In this document: positions 1-8,813 of the stretch, piece by piece
How positions within the stretch are numbered: the stretch's first letter is position 1
Layout: each line of letters starts with the position of its first letter
Assembly: GCF_004345615.1 (NCBI RefSeq)
Contig: NZ_SLWK01000001.1
Span: 860,666-924,665 of the forward strand
Direction of reading: 5' to 3'
Length of the DNA: 64,000 nt
DNA from: Natronoflexus pectinivorans
GTDB taxonomy: Bacteria > Bacteroidota > Bacteroidia > Bacteroidales > Marinilabiliaceae
Translations under genes and position numbers: made by a program
Notes under the pieces: generated by a model
What the model was told of the DNA's origin: nothing
Database searches by the model: none
The model's input: the letters and a program-made list of their open reading frames with translations, nothing else

Positions 1-869
1 CTGCCGTTAACTGGCAGTTTGATTATAACACTGATGGTTGGAGCCAAGAAACGTCTGAATCTTTATTTAGCGAGGAATATTTGCAGAGAGAGATTTCAAT
101 TCAAGCCGATTCGTTGATGGGACATCCCACTCACGAAACACGATTAGATCATGATGACACAAGTGTCGCTAAACAAACATATACAGAAGTTGACGCATCT
201 TCAGATGAATTGCCAATTGAGGAGAAATCACTTTTGCAAAATGATTGGTTTACCGGTGTCGTGGTTTTTTCTGTTGTTGTACTGGGTTACGTTCGCCTTA
301 GCTGGAGCAGGTATTTAAAGGATTTGCTCTATACTATTATATATCCCTCCTTTATTACGAGACTCTCCAGTGCAAATGCATCCAATTTTTGGCCTTCATT
401 TTTACTAGGGTTTCTCTTTTATTTGAACAGCACACTTTTTATTTTCCAGATATTATCCATTATGGAAAAGCCCATTTGGGGTTATTCCGGACCCATATTG
501 CTACCTTTTATTTTTATTTTTCTATTTCTGCTCTTTACTTCAAAGGTAATAGTTTACCGATTGGCGGGTAAAATATTTGGAACATCAGATGCTGTTCATG
601 GTTATCTTGCATCATCTTCAGCAACGGCAAAGTCATTCTCTGTATTAATAATGCCTTTTGTTTTGTTTCTTCCCTACATAGATTTTTCGTTTCAGGAGAT
701 ATTTATCAGAATCGGATTGGGGGTGTTTATCTTCCTTTATCTCATGCAGATAGTGAGAGGGATAAAAGAGAATTTTTCGAATCTTCTTTCAGGGTATTAC
801 ATAATTTTGTATCTTTGCGCTCTGGAAATATTGCCCTTATCCATCCTATTTAAGGTACTGTTCAAATAG
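1..869 (+). CDS. DUF4271 family membrane protein, 5' partial
   Basis: The reading frame is open from the first bases of the window (codons counted from base 3) to the TAG at 867-869, with no stop and no convincing start, so the gene begins outside the window. A TTG at 81 is only an internal leucine codon. After a polar N-terminal part rich in acidic residues come about six hydrophobic membrane segments, from roughly base 250 to the end. Layout and position directly before hemD match the DUF4271 family, a Bacteroidetes inner-membrane family of unknown function often found next to uroporphyrinogen-III synthase. The family call is by recognition. No catalytic motif is visible. Confidence 0.75.
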   Translation, partial: AVNWQFDYNTDGWSQETSESLFSEEYLQREISIQADSLMGHPTHETRLDHDDTSVAKQTYTEVDASSDELPIEEKSLLQNDWFTGVVVFSVVVLGYVRLSWSRYLKDLLYTIIYPSFITRLSSANASNFWPSFLLGFLFYLNSTLFIFQILSIMEKPIWGYSGPILLPFIFIFLFLLFTSKVIVYRLAGKIFGTSDAVHGYLASSSATAKSFSVLIMPFVLFLPYIDFSFQEIFIRIGLGVFIFLYLMQIVRGIKENFSNLLSGYYIILYLCALEILPLSILFKVLFK

Positions 870-914
870 AAAATGGAGGAGTTCCGATTTTTGTTGAACT
901 AAAATTGATGCACA

Positions 915-1661
915 TTGAAGATCAAAAAAATTCTGGTTTCACAACCAAAACCGACTACGCAAAAGTCGCCTTATTTCGAATTGGCGGAAAAAAACAACGT
1001 AAAAATTGATTTCAGACCGTTTATTCAGGTTCAGGGAATTGATGTTAAAGATTTCAGAAAGCAAAAAATTAACATCCTGGATCATACTGCTGTTGTTTTT
1101 ACCAGCCGTACTGCCATTGATCATTTTTTCCGAATTTGTGAAGAAACACGTGTCACTGTTCCCGATACCATGAAATACTTCTGTATTTCAGAAGCAACTG
1201 CATTCTATTTGCAGAAGTACATCGTTTACAGAAAGCGTAAGATTTTCCATTCCACCGGCAAATTTGCTGATTTAGTGGAAGTTATTAAGAAACACAAAGA
1301 GGAAAAGTTTCTGGTGCCGCTCTCAGATATTCATAAACAGGAAATCCCTGACTTGTTGAATAAGTCTAAGGCTAAGTATACCAAAGCGATATTTTACAGA
1401 ACCGTAAGCAGTGATTTAAGCGATATCAAAAAGATTGATTACGATATGTTAGTCTTTTTCAGTCCATCAGGAATTGCTTCACTCTTTCAGAATTTCCCTG
1501 ATTTTAAACAGGATGATATTGTTATCGCATCATTTGGTCCGGCCACTGCAAAAGCTGTTACAGAAGCGGGATTAAGACTCGATATTCAAGCTCCAATGCC
1601 CCAAGCGCCTTCCATGACCGCAGCTTTGGATATGTTTATAAAGCAGCATAACAAGAAATAG
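915..1661 (+). CDS. hemD: uroporphyrinogen-III synthase
   Basis: This enzyme closes hydroxymethylbilane to uroporphyrinogen III, the branch point to haem, sirohaem and cobalamin, in the cytosol. The 248-residue product has the two-lobed HemD fold pattern: an N-terminal VSQPKPTT-type strand, FTSRTAIDHF near residue 60, a middle PLSDIHKQEIPDLL stretch, and FFSPSGIASLF then ASFGPATAKAV near the C-terminus. The start is TTG at 915; the family begins MKIKKILVSQP, and an ATG at 908 is out of frame. It lies 45 bp after the DUF4271 gene, probably in the same operon. HemD sequences diverge strongly, so assignment rests on these strands and on gene order. Confidence 0.9.
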   Translation: MKIKKILVSQPKPTTQKSPYFELAEKNNVKIDFRPFIQVQGIDVKDFRKQKINILDHTAVVFTSRTAIDHFFRICEETRVTVPDTMKYFCISEATAFYLQKYIVYRKRKIFHSTGKFADLVEVIKKHKEEKFLVPLSDIHKQEIPDLLNKSKAKYTKAIFYRTVSSDLSDIKKIDYDMLVFFSPSGIASLFQNFPDFKQDDIVIASFGPATAKAVTEAGLRLDIQAPMPQAPSMTAALDMFIKQHNKK

Positions 1662-1726
1662 ATAACCTCTGCGTAAATTTCGCTGAATTGAAATTTATGT
1701 TTGTAACAACTTATAAGATTATACAA

Positions 1727-1765
1727 ACGCCCCATTTAGGTATATTTCCAAATGGGGTGTTTTTG
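1727..1765 (+). terminator. rho-independent terminator after hemD
   Basis: An 11-bp stem (ACGCCCCATTT with AAATGGGGTGT, one G.U pair) closes a 12-nt loop and is followed by a run of five T. It lies 65 bp after the hemD stop and just before rnpA. Confidence 0.8.
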
Positions 1766-1796
1766 TAACCAGATATAAACTGATTGTTTAGGTGGA

Positions 1797-2198
1797 ATGC
1801 AAAAAAACGTTGGAAATTCATTTGGTAAGCAGGAACGATTGTTTTTAACAAAACAGATTGAGCAGCTTTTTTCAGAAGGTCGTTCGGTAACGTCTTTCCC
1901 CTTGCGCATTCAGTATCTGTTAGTTCCTGCGTCCGATCAATCACCTTCAAAAGTGCTCTTTTCTGTTCCCAAAAAACGCTTTAAACGAGCCGTGAAACGC
2001 AACTTGATCAGAAGAAAAATGAGAGAGGCATTCAGATTAAATAAGCAGCAGTTATATTCGGTTGTTCCGCAGGGAAAACAATTGTTGGCAGCTGTTGTTT
2101 ACATTAACAATGAAGTGGCCGATTACCAGAGCGTTGAAAAAGCAGTCATTAAGGCTTTTGATAAACTTAAAGCACGCCTTGAGGAATGCAATATTTAA
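1797..2198 (+). CDS. rnpA: ribonuclease P protein component
   Basis: Protein subunit of RNase P, which binds the catalytic RNA and helps cleave the 5' leader of pre-tRNA. The 133-residue basic product has the family signature around residues 61-80 (KRFKRAVKRNLIRRKMREAF), containing the RNR motif that contacts RNase P RNA, preceded by FSVPKK. The ATG at 1797 has GGTGG a few bases upstream. It is followed after 49 bp by yidD, the usual rnpA-yidD order; rpmH is not in front of it here, as is common in Bacteroidetes. Confidence 0.95.
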   Translation: MQKNVGNSFGKQERLFLTKQIEQLFSEGRSVTSFPLRIQYLLVPASDQSPSKVLFSVPKKRFKRAVKRNLIRRKMREAFRLNKQQLYSVVPQGKQLLAAVVYINNEVADYQSVEKAVIKAFDKLKARLEECNI

Positions 2199-2247
2199 TC
2201 TATACATTAAGCAAAACTCATAACTAATAGAATTAAAGCGGTATATT

Positions 2248-2490
2248 GTGAATAGAATTCTTTACTATCTCAAACAGCTACTTGTATTTCTGCTCATCTT
2301 GCCGGTGAAAATCTATCAATATGGGATTTCTCCAATGATTGGCCCTCGTTGTCGATATACCCCAACCTGTTCACACTATACCGTTGAAGCGCTTAAAAAG
2401 CACGGCCCTTTCAAAGGTCTTTGGCTTGCTGTTAAACGCATTCTTTCATGTAATCCTTGGGGAGGGAGCGGCTATGACCCAGTTCCCTGA
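2248..2490 (+). CDS. yidD: membrane protein insertion efficiency factor YidD
   Basis: A short (80-residue) membrane-associated protein that assists YidC-dependent insertion of inner-membrane proteins. It has an N-terminal amphipathic/hydrophobic stretch (residues 5-25), then the family signature [18 protein letters not shown] with its conserved cysteines, and ends with the [12 protein letters not shown] tail typical of YidD. The start is GTG at 2248, giving [10 protein letters not shown]. It follows rnpA and is probably co-transcribed with it. Confidence 0.95.
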   Translation: MNRILYYLKQLLVFLLILPVKIYQYGISPMIGPRCRYTPTCSHYTVEALKKHGPFKGLWLAVKRILSCNPWGGSGYDPVP

Positions 2491-2504
2491 ATAGTGTCCT
2501 TTTA

Positions 2505-2529
2505 TGTGTCTATAATTTGTGTTTTAAGG
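2505..2529. repeat. 25-bp element, near-identical copy at 9976-10000
   Basis: The intergenic stretch beginning TGTGTCTATAATTTG and ending TTTTAAGG recurs at 9976-10000 with a single substitution. Both copies lie between genes. Function unknown. Confidence 0.6.
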
Positions 2530-2602
2530 TTACCGAAGCCTCGGGACTCGTTTTTCAATTATTTATTGTAAATTGCTCTATTGATTTACAGTTTCTTCTA
2601 AT

Positions 2603-3277
2603 ATGTATTTTGACTTCCATACTCATAACAAAGTGCGAAGGAAAGGTGTATTTTCCATTGTAAATATACGGGCCGGTTATGATGATTTGGAGGAGATCAA
2701 CGGTCCGGTTAGTTTTGGGGTTCATCCATGGGATACCACACGTCTTAATTCAATTAAAGTGATTGATGAAGTGACTAATATTAAAGATTTAATTACCATA
2801 GGCGAATGTGGTCTTGACAAGTATAAATCTGGCAGTTTATCTGAACAAACTGAACTATTTATAAAGCATGTACATTGTTCTGAACAACTTCATAAACCGT
2901 TGATTATTCATTGTGTAGGACGGTATAATGAAATTATTAATTTAAAGAAACAGATCAATCCGACCCAGCCATGGATTATTCATGGGTTTAATGGTCACCC
3001 ACAACTGGCCGAACAGTTAATTCGCAATGGATTTTTGCTCTCATTTGGCTCTGCCATTTTTATTGGTAAAAGCAAAGCAAGGAAATCTCTCATTATGATG
3101 AGAGATGAGCCTTTTTTTCTCGAAACAGATGATTCCGGATTTGCGATTGAAAAATTATATAGTCAAGTTTCAGAATTACAATTTATTGAAATTAATCATT
3201 TAAAGAATAAAATTGCTACAACATTCTTTAAAACATTTCCGGGCATGGAATTTCCCCGCTCCCAAGCTACCTGTTAA
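2603..3277 (+). CDS. TatD family metal-dependent hydrolase
   Basis: A 224-residue TIM-barrel metallohydrolase of the TatD family, whose members are metal-dependent nucleases (DNase, 3'-5' exonuclease). Visible metal-ligand motifs in order are DFHTH (residues 4-8), GVHPW, GECGLD (bridging acid), LIIHCVGR, WIIHGFNG and LETDDSG. The protein is shorter than the usual 250-260 residues, as in the compact Bacteroidetes branch of the family. It stands alone after yidD with about 110 bp upstream, containing a possible AT-rich promoter. The exact substrate cannot be read from sequence. Confidence 0.85.
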   Translation: MYFDFHTHNKVRRKGVFSIVNIRAGYDDLEEINGPVSFGVHPWDTTRLNSIKVIDEVTNIKDLITIGECGLDKYKSGSLSEQTELFIKHVHCSEQLHKPLIIHCVGRYNEIINLKKQINPTQPWIIHGFNGHPQLAEQLIRNGFLLSFGSAIFIGKSKARKSLIMMRDEPFFLETDDSGFAIEKLYSQVSELQFIEINHLKNKIATTFFKTFPGMEFPRSQATC

Positions 3278-3409
3278 TTTGCTTTTTTCTTCTCTCTGAT
3301 GATTTTCTGCAATATAAATTATTGCTTCATTGTGTTATATTTTGTATATTCGTATAGTGTAAAAAGCACACTAAGAGTCATACACAATTATCACTAAAGT
3401 TTTACCAAA

Positions 3410-4435
3410 ATGAAAACGTATTTCTATTTACTGCAATTCTCCTTTCTTCTCTTTTGCCTGTCCACAACAATCAAAACAGAAGCATCAGGATCACTTCCGA
3501 GGATCTCCGTGGAGGGTAATCGATTTGTAACACCCGACGGGGAAACCATCATTTTTCAAGGAGTCAATTTTGCTGATCCAGATCGGTTGGTTAAAGAGGG
3601 ACAATGGAAAAAAGATCTTTTTAGAGTTGCTCGCGACTGGGGATCAAATATCGTTAGGCTTCCTGTGCATCCACAAGCCTGGAGGGAAAGAGGGAAAGAG
3701 GATTATTTATTACTTATAGATCAAGCAGTGGAGTGGGCAAGAGAGTTTGATCTTTACATCATCATCGACTGGCATTCCATCGGAAATCTTAGAACTGAAT
3801 TGTTTCAACACGAAATGTATAAAACCAGTTTACCCGAAACCTTTGATTTCTGGTTAACTATTTCTCGCAGATACGCCGATGAACCAATTATTGCCATGTA
3901 TGAGATTTTTAATGAACCAACAACTTATCAGGGGCAATTGGGTTCACTTACATGGGATCAATGGACTGAAATACTTACCGACATCATATACGTAATTCGT
4001 GCCAATAGCCCTGAAGCCATTCCTTTGGTTGCCGGTTTTAATTGGGCATACGACCTGACACCGCTTATGTATGCACCCCTTAATATACCTGGAATCGCCT
4101 ATGTGAGTCATCCCTACCCACAAAAGCGTGACCAGCCATGGATTCCCCAATGGGAACGTGATTTTGGTTTCGCCGCAGATGATTATCCGATCATTGCCAC
4201 CGAAATTGGGTTTATGCAACCAACCGATCGTGGTGCCCACGTTCCCTGTATAGGAGATGAGGAATATGGAAGAACACTAATGAGATATTTTCGTGACAAA
4301 GGAATCAGCTGGGTAGCATGGTGTTTCGATCCGGATTGGTCTCCGCAGTTAATCAAAGACTGGAATTATACCCCAACCCGATCAGGAAGGTTTTTCAGGG
4401 ATGTGATGCTGGGAAAGGAAAAATTAGATGAATAG
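3410..4435 (+). CDS. secreted glycoside hydrolase family 5 (cellulase/mannanase fold)
   Basis: Predicted exported endo-glycosidase acting on beta-linked glucans or mannans. The 341-residue protein starts with a signal peptide (about residues 1-25, ending near TEASG) and then forms a GH5 TIM barrel: VRLPVH on strand 3, IIIDWHS on strand 4, IFNEP with acid/base Glu at residue 169, SHPYP, and ATEIGF with nucleophile Glu at residue 265, then WVAWCFDPDW on strand 8. There is no carbohydrate-binding module or sorting tail, so it probably acts in the periplasm or medium. It is monocistronic, with a strong terminator behind it. Substrate (cellulose, lichenan, mannan) is not resolvable by eye. Confidence 0.88.
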   Translation: MKTYFYLLQFSFLLFCLSTTIKTEASGSLPRISVEGNRFVTPDGETIIFQGVNFADPDRLVKEGQWKKDLFRVARDWGSNIVRLPVHPQAWRERGKEDYLLLIDQAVEWAREFDLYIIIDWHSIGNLRTELFQHEMYKTSLPETFDFWLTISRRYADEPIIAMYEIFNEPTTYQGQLGSLTWDQWTEILTDIIYVIRANSPEAIPLVAGFNWAYDLTPLMYAPLNIPGIAYVSHPYPQKRDQPWIPQWERDFGFAADDYPIIATEIGFMQPTDRGAHVPCIGDEEYGRTLMRYFRDKGISWVAWCFDPDWSPQLIKDWNYTPTRSGRFFRDVMLGKEKLDE

Positions 4436-4909
4436 ACAATTAGCATGGGTTGCTTTTAGTATTAGGGATAGATTTATTTAGTAGATTGATAAACACAATT
4501 TCACATGCGCCACCAATAGAAGTTTTAAAACTTCTATTGGTGGTTTTTTATTAGGGAAATTGATGCTATAAATGGTTCTCAAACCATACCCAATAAAATA
4601 ATATTATTGTTTTGTTGCATGTCATATTTATAATTGATAAATTGTGATCTGGAAGGTTGAAAAACGTTGGTTTACTTTCAATTTGATGCTATTGAGTTTA
4701 AATTGAAAGAAATATAGATAAGTGATGTTTTGTCTCCTTGTCGAGACATGCTTTTGTGCGAAATCACAATGGCTACTGAAGAGACAAATTTTTTATAATG
4801 CCAACAGATTTGAACCAAATGATAAACATATTAGATTTCAATGAATGATGGAGGTGTTCAGCATTACTGACACCGGATACTGCACGAACAATCCTAACCT
4901 GAATAAATA
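4436..4909. other. intergenic region, 474 bp
   Basis: Holds the GH5 terminator at 4510-4549. The remaining AT-rich DNA before the histidine kinase gene has no ORF, RNA gene or repeat that I recognise. Confidence 0.6.
4510..4549 (+). terminator. strong terminator after the GH5 gene
   Basis: Bases 4510-4543 form a perfect 34-nt palindrome (left arm CCACCAATAGAAGTTTT), followed directly by six T. It would also form on the other strand but there lacks an equally strong T run. Confidence 0.9.
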
Positions 4910-6826
4910 ATGATTGTTCAGATTAAAGCAGTAATCATGCAAAAAATTAAAACCAAAAGTAAAGAGTCGGAAGATCTTTTTGAAGATCTTAAAAACAAGG
5001 CCTATTTTCTGGATGAAGCAGAAAAAATAGCCAAATTTGGTTATTATGTTCTGGATATAAGTTCTGGGAAATGGGAACAATCATCTGGTCTGGATGAAGT
5101 TTTTGGAACCAACTTTCCCGAAGGAAGAACTCTGGAGGTTTGGTTAAGCATTATTCATCCTGATGATCGGGAAAAGATGAAGAGTTATTTCAAAAAAGAT
5201 GTATTAACTGAACTACAACCCTTTGATAAAAAATACCGGATTTTAAAACCTGATCACTCCGTTATATGGGTTCATGGAAAAGGAAAGTTATCATTTAATG
5301 ATAGCGGGCAACCTGTTAATATGTTCGGAACCATTCAGGACATATCCGAGCAAAAGAGAATTGAAGAGGAGATTCAGGACATCAAACATCTTTATGAAAA
5401 TCTTGTTGAAACTTCTCAGGAACTTATCTTTCAAACCAACAACGAAGGACGTTTTATTTTTGTAAATAAAGCTTGTCGCGATATTCTGGGTTTTTCCCAT
5501 CAAGAGATGATTGGACGGCGGTATGTAGAATTCTTGCAATCAGATATAATCCATGAAGAAGAAGTGTTTTTCATGGAGAGCCTGCCTGAAGATCAACTGC
5601 GTGGCAGAGAGTCTGTTTGGGTCAGTAAAAACAATACACCTGTTTATTTAAGATTAAACATCCGTAAAATATACAACGAGGAGGGGCAGTATAACGGAGC
5701 CATAGGCACAGCATACGATATAACCGATGCTATTAATGCGGAAAGACTTGCCAAACAAAAATCGGAAGAATTAAACAATTATTTCACTCTCTCATTGGAT
5801 TTATTGGCTGTTGCCAATTTTAAAGGATATTTTACCATGCTGAACCCCTCGTGGAAGAGAGTTTTGGGGTTCTCTTTGGAGGAATTAAAAAGCAAGAAAA
5901 TTATAGATTTGATTCATCCTGATGATATTGAGGCAACCATAAAAGTAATACAGGAACTTCAGAATGGAAAAGAGACTGAAAGCTTTATCAACAGATACAG
6001 ATGCAAAGATAAATCATACAGATATATAGAATGGAGATCCAAAGCCAAGAACCGCAAAATTTATGCAGCAGCAAGAGATGTTACGGATCATATTCTCCTT
6101 GAAAAATCTCTTCGAAAGGCCAATGATAATTTAAAAGAGCTTAATTATCAGAAGGATAAGTTCTTGTACATCATAGCCCATGATTTAAGAAATCCGTTAA
6201 ATAATATTCTGGGATTCATGGAGCTATTATATACCAACTTCAATAATAACAATGCCATCGAAAACTATGAGTTGGTTAGGCTCTTATCGGGAAACGTTCA
6301 CTCTCTTTATGAGTTGGTTGAGAATTTACTGAACTGGGCATTATCGCAAACCGGCAAACTTAAAGCATCGCTGACAAATATTGATTTGTCGGTCCAGGTA
6401 CGCCGAGCCATCAATCATCTGAAATCACTGGCCGATGCAAAGCAGATAATCATTGACAATCAAATACCGGATGGAGTCACCGTTGTGGCTGATGAACACA
6501 TGTTGAATACTGTTGTTCGAAATTTAGTTTCTAATTCCATCAAATTTTCTCATCCGGGAGGTTATGTAAAAGTCGTACATAAGCAGCTTGATGATAGAAC
6601 CTTAGTAGAGATTCATGATTCAGGTGTTGGTATTGAAGCTTCGGAAGTTCTACGTTTGTTTAATGCCGAGACCACCCGTTCCACCCCTGGAACACAGGGA
6701 GAAGGAGGTACCGGATTCGGACTGCCTTTGTGCAATGAGTTGATTAAGGTGCAAAATGGCGAAATTACAGCAACCAGCCAAGTCGGGAAAGGAAGTATAT
6801 TCAGTTTCTCCTTACGGAATGGGTAG
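4910..6826 (+). CDS. multi-PAS sensor histidine kinase
   Basis: Cytoplasmic or membrane-associated signalling kinase without transmembrane segments. Three PAS/PAC units are visible: about residues 30-155 (ends MFGTIQDISEQKR), 160-275 (ends AIGTAYDITDA) and 285-400 (ends YAAARDVTDH). A HisKA domain follows with phospho-acceptor His424 in YIIAHDLRNPLNN, then an HATPase with N-box NLVSNSIKFS (Asn542), DSGVGI and GTGFGLPLC. The start is uncertain: ATG 4910 or the in-frame ATG at residue 10 (MQKIKTKSK). No response regulator is adjacent, so it is an orphan kinase whose output cannot be inferred. PAS domains could sense redox state, oxygen or small ligands. Confidence 0.93.
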   Translation: MIVQIKAVIMQKIKTKSKESEDLFEDLKNKAYFLDEAEKIAKFGYYVLDISSGKWEQSSGLDEVFGTNFPEGRTLEVWLSIIHPDDREKMKSYFKKDVLTELQPFDKKYRILKPDHSVIWVHGKGKLSFNDSGQPVNMFGTIQDISEQKRIEEEIQDIKHLYENLVETSQELIFQTNNEGRFIFVNKACRDILGFSHQEMIGRRYVEFLQSDIIHEEEVFFMESLPEDQLRGRESVWVSKNNTPVYLRLNIRKIYNEEGQYNGAIGTAYDITDAINAERLAKQKSEELNNYFTLSLDLLAVANFKGYFTMLNPSWKRVLGFSLEELKSKKIIDLIHPDDIEATIKVIQELQNGKETESFINRYRCKDKSYRYIEWRSKAKNRKIYAAARDVTDHILLEKSLRKANDNLKELNYQKDKFLYIIAHDLRNPLNNILGFMELLYTNFNNNNAIENYELVRLLSGNVHSLYELVENLLNWALSQTGKLKASLTNIDLSVQVRRAINHLKSLADAKQIIIDNQIPDGVTVVADEHMLNTVVRNLVSNSIKFSHPGGYVKVVHKQLDDRTLVEIHDSGVGIEASEVLRLFNAETTRSTPGTQGEGGTGFGLPLCNELIKVQNGEITATSQVGKGSIFSFSLRNG

Positions 6827-6875
6827 TCATCAGGTAGTTTTAATTAACAAAGTTTATCGGTTCATTACAGCATAA

Positions 6876-7658
6876 ATGCTTTCCTTTGCATTTATGGCAG
6901 AATTGATTTTGAACCCGTTGCAGGTATCATGGGGTGTGTGGTTGATAACACTTGCCTGTGCATTTATCATTGGCTTTTCCAAAAGCGGTTTAAAGGGAAT
7001 CGGGATGGTGACAATTCCGGTTTTGGCAATCATGTATGGAGGGATGTTTTCTGCCGGTATTTTGTTGCCTTTTCTGGTTTTTGGAGATCTGTTTGCAGTT
7101 CGGTTTTACCGCAAAAACATGAGTTGGTCTCATGTAAAAAGGCTTATGCCTTTTGCATTGGCAGGAATTTTACTGGCTGTACTGGTAGGAAAGATGATCA
7201 GCGATGATCTTTTCCGTAATTTGATGGCCGTTCTGGTCATCAGTTGTCTTGCATTGATCGTTTTCTTTGATTTTTCCGGTAAAAAGCCGGATTTTTCAAA
7301 ATCCGGCTTTCTTTCAGGGTTCACCGGCTTGTCCGGAGGATTTGCCACCATGATTGGCAATGCGGCCGGGCCCATTTTCGATCTCTATCTTCTTTCCATG
7401 CGTTTGCCCAAAAACAGTTTCATCGGAACAGGAGCTATTTTCTTTCTTACCTTAAACATCATTAAAGTGCCGCTCCATTTTTTTGTTTGGGAATCAATTA
7501 CTTTGGCCTCTCTTCAGATGAACTTTGTAATGGTTCCGGCAGTGTTTATTGGTGCTTTGGCAGGCAGAAAGGTGGTGAGTTATATTCCTGAAAAAGGCTT
7601 CCGTATTATCGTAATTGTAATTATTGCACTCTCATCGATACTCTTATTGCTCCGATAA
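6876..7658 (+). CDS. TSUP family anion exporter (TauE/SafE-like)
   Basis: Integral membrane protein of 260 residues with about eight hydrophobic helices in two related halves, the TauE/SafE arrangement. Family-typical stretches are FIIGFSKSGLKGIGMVTIPV in the first half and GFLSGFTGLSGGFATMIGNA in the second. Characterised members export sulfite, sulfoacetate or similar organic sulfonates and anions. It begins 50 bp after the PAS kinase and ends 65 bp before ilvE. A short alternative start is the ATG giving MAELILNPL, eight residues downstream. The substrate is not deducible; a sulfur anion would fit the sulfur cassette near 24-28 kb, but that is inference. Confidence 0.85.
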   Translation: MLSFAFMAELILNPLQVSWGVWLITLACAFIIGFSKSGLKGIGMVTIPVLAIMYGGMFSAGILLPFLVFGDLFAVRFYRKNMSWSHVKRLMPFALAGILLAVLVGKMISDDLFRNLMAVLVISCLALIVFFDFSGKKPDFSKSGFLSGFTGLSGGFATMIGNAAGPIFDLYLLSMRLPKNSFIGTGAIFFLTLNIIKVPLHFFVWESITLASLQMNFVMVPAVFIGALAGRKVVSYIPEKGFRIIVIVIIALSSILLLLR

Positions 7659-7723
7659 CATGCATCTTTGCAAAGATATTTGTATTTTTACCCTTCATTT
7701 ACAACTTTATAATACCACTTATC

Positions 7724-8749
7724 ATGACTGGCGAAATTGATTGGGGTAATTTATCTTTTACCTTTACCAAAACGGACTATAATGTTCGATGTTACTACCG
7801 AGACGGTAAATGGGGAGAGCTTGAGACCAGCTCCTCCGAAATGATTAGCATGCACATGGCTGCGACATGTCTCCACTACGGACAGGAAGCTTTTGAAGGA
7901 TTAAAAGCTTTTCGCGGCAAGGACGGGAAAATCAGGATTTTCCGTCTGGAAGATAATGCAAAAAGAATGGCATCATCAGCCGATGGCATCATGATGGCGC
8001 GCGTTCCTGATGAAATATTTATTGAGGCAGTCAAAAAAGTGGTCAGTCTTAACAAACGTTTTGTTCCTCCTATGGAGTCAGGCGCATCGCTATACATCAG
8101 GCCATTGCTGATTGGAACCGGACCTAAAGTTGGCGTATCTCCTGCCGACGAATACCTTTTCATGGTTTTTGTTACGCCTGTAGGCCCTTACTTTAAAGAA
8201 GGGTTTAAACCCACCAACCTGATGATTACCCGCAAATATGACCGTGCTGCACCTAATGGTACCGGAAGCATCAAAGTGGGAGGTAATTATGCAGCAAGTC
8301 TGGTTTCAGGTAACCTTGCCAAAGAGAAAGGTTACTCAGCGGTGCTCTATCTCGACAGTAAAGAGAAAAAGTACATTGACGAATGCGGCCCGGCCAACTT
8401 TTTTGGAATCAAGAACAATACGTATATAACACCTGAATCCAAATCAGTACTTCCTTCCATAACAAATAAGAGTTTAATTGCTCTGGCTGAGGATCTGGGA
8501 CTTAAAACCGAGCGTCGTCCGGTTCCATATGAGGAATTAGAAACATTTGAGGAAGTGGGAGCCTGTGGAACTGCTGCCGTTATCAGCCCAGTGGCTAAGA
8601 TTGACGATCTGGATAACGGAAAATCCTATGTTTATAGCAAGGATGGCAACCCGGGTCCGATTTCGGTAAAACTATATAACAAACTACGAGCCATTCAGTA
8701 TGGTGAAGAACCTGATAAATTTGGCTGGATAACATTGATTGAGGAGTAA
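7724..8749 (+). CDS. ilvE: branched-chain amino acid aminotransferase
   Basis: PLP enzyme that interconverts leucine, isoleucine and valine with their 2-oxo acids using 2-oxoglutarate. The 341-residue size and sequence match the eukaryote-like BCAT class common in Bacteroidetes: CLHYGQEAFEGLKAFRG in the N-domain, YIRPLLIGTG, and the PLP lysine at about residue 184 in GSIKVGGNYAAS, then ERRPVPYEEL and GTAAVISPV at the cofactor phosphate end. A CATCTTTG sequence about 55 bp upstream resembles a Bacteroidetes -7 box. It is transcribed alone and ends at a shared terminator with the convergent kinase gene. Confidence 0.95.
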   Translation: MTGEIDWGNLSFTFTKTDYNVRCYYRDGKWGELETSSSEMISMHMAATCLHYGQEAFEGLKAFRGKDGKIRIFRLEDNAKRMASSADGIMMARVPDEIFIEAVKKVVSLNKRFVPPMESGASLYIRPLLIGTGPKVGVSPADEYLFMVFVTPVGPYFKEGFKPTNLMITRKYDRAAPNGTGSIKVGGNYAASLVSGNLAKEKGYSAVLYLDSKEKKYIDECGPANFFGIKNNTYITPESKSVLPSITNKSLIALAEDLGLKTERRPVPYEELETFEEVGACGTAAVISPVAKIDDLDNGKSYVYSKDGNPGPISVKLYNKLRAIQYGEEPDKFGWITLIEE

Positions 8750-8770
8750 TAATAGAGTCAGTAGACATTG

Positions 8771-8813
8771 ACGGGATTATATAGGCCATGCTTGTATAGT
8801 CCCGTTATTTTTT
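8771..8813. terminator. bidirectional terminator between ilvE and a histidine kinase
   Basis: A hairpin pairs ACGGGATTATA with TATAGTCCCGT (one G.U) and is followed by TTATTTTTT on the plus strand. It lies between convergent genes and overlaps the kinase stop codon at 8805. Confidence 0.7.
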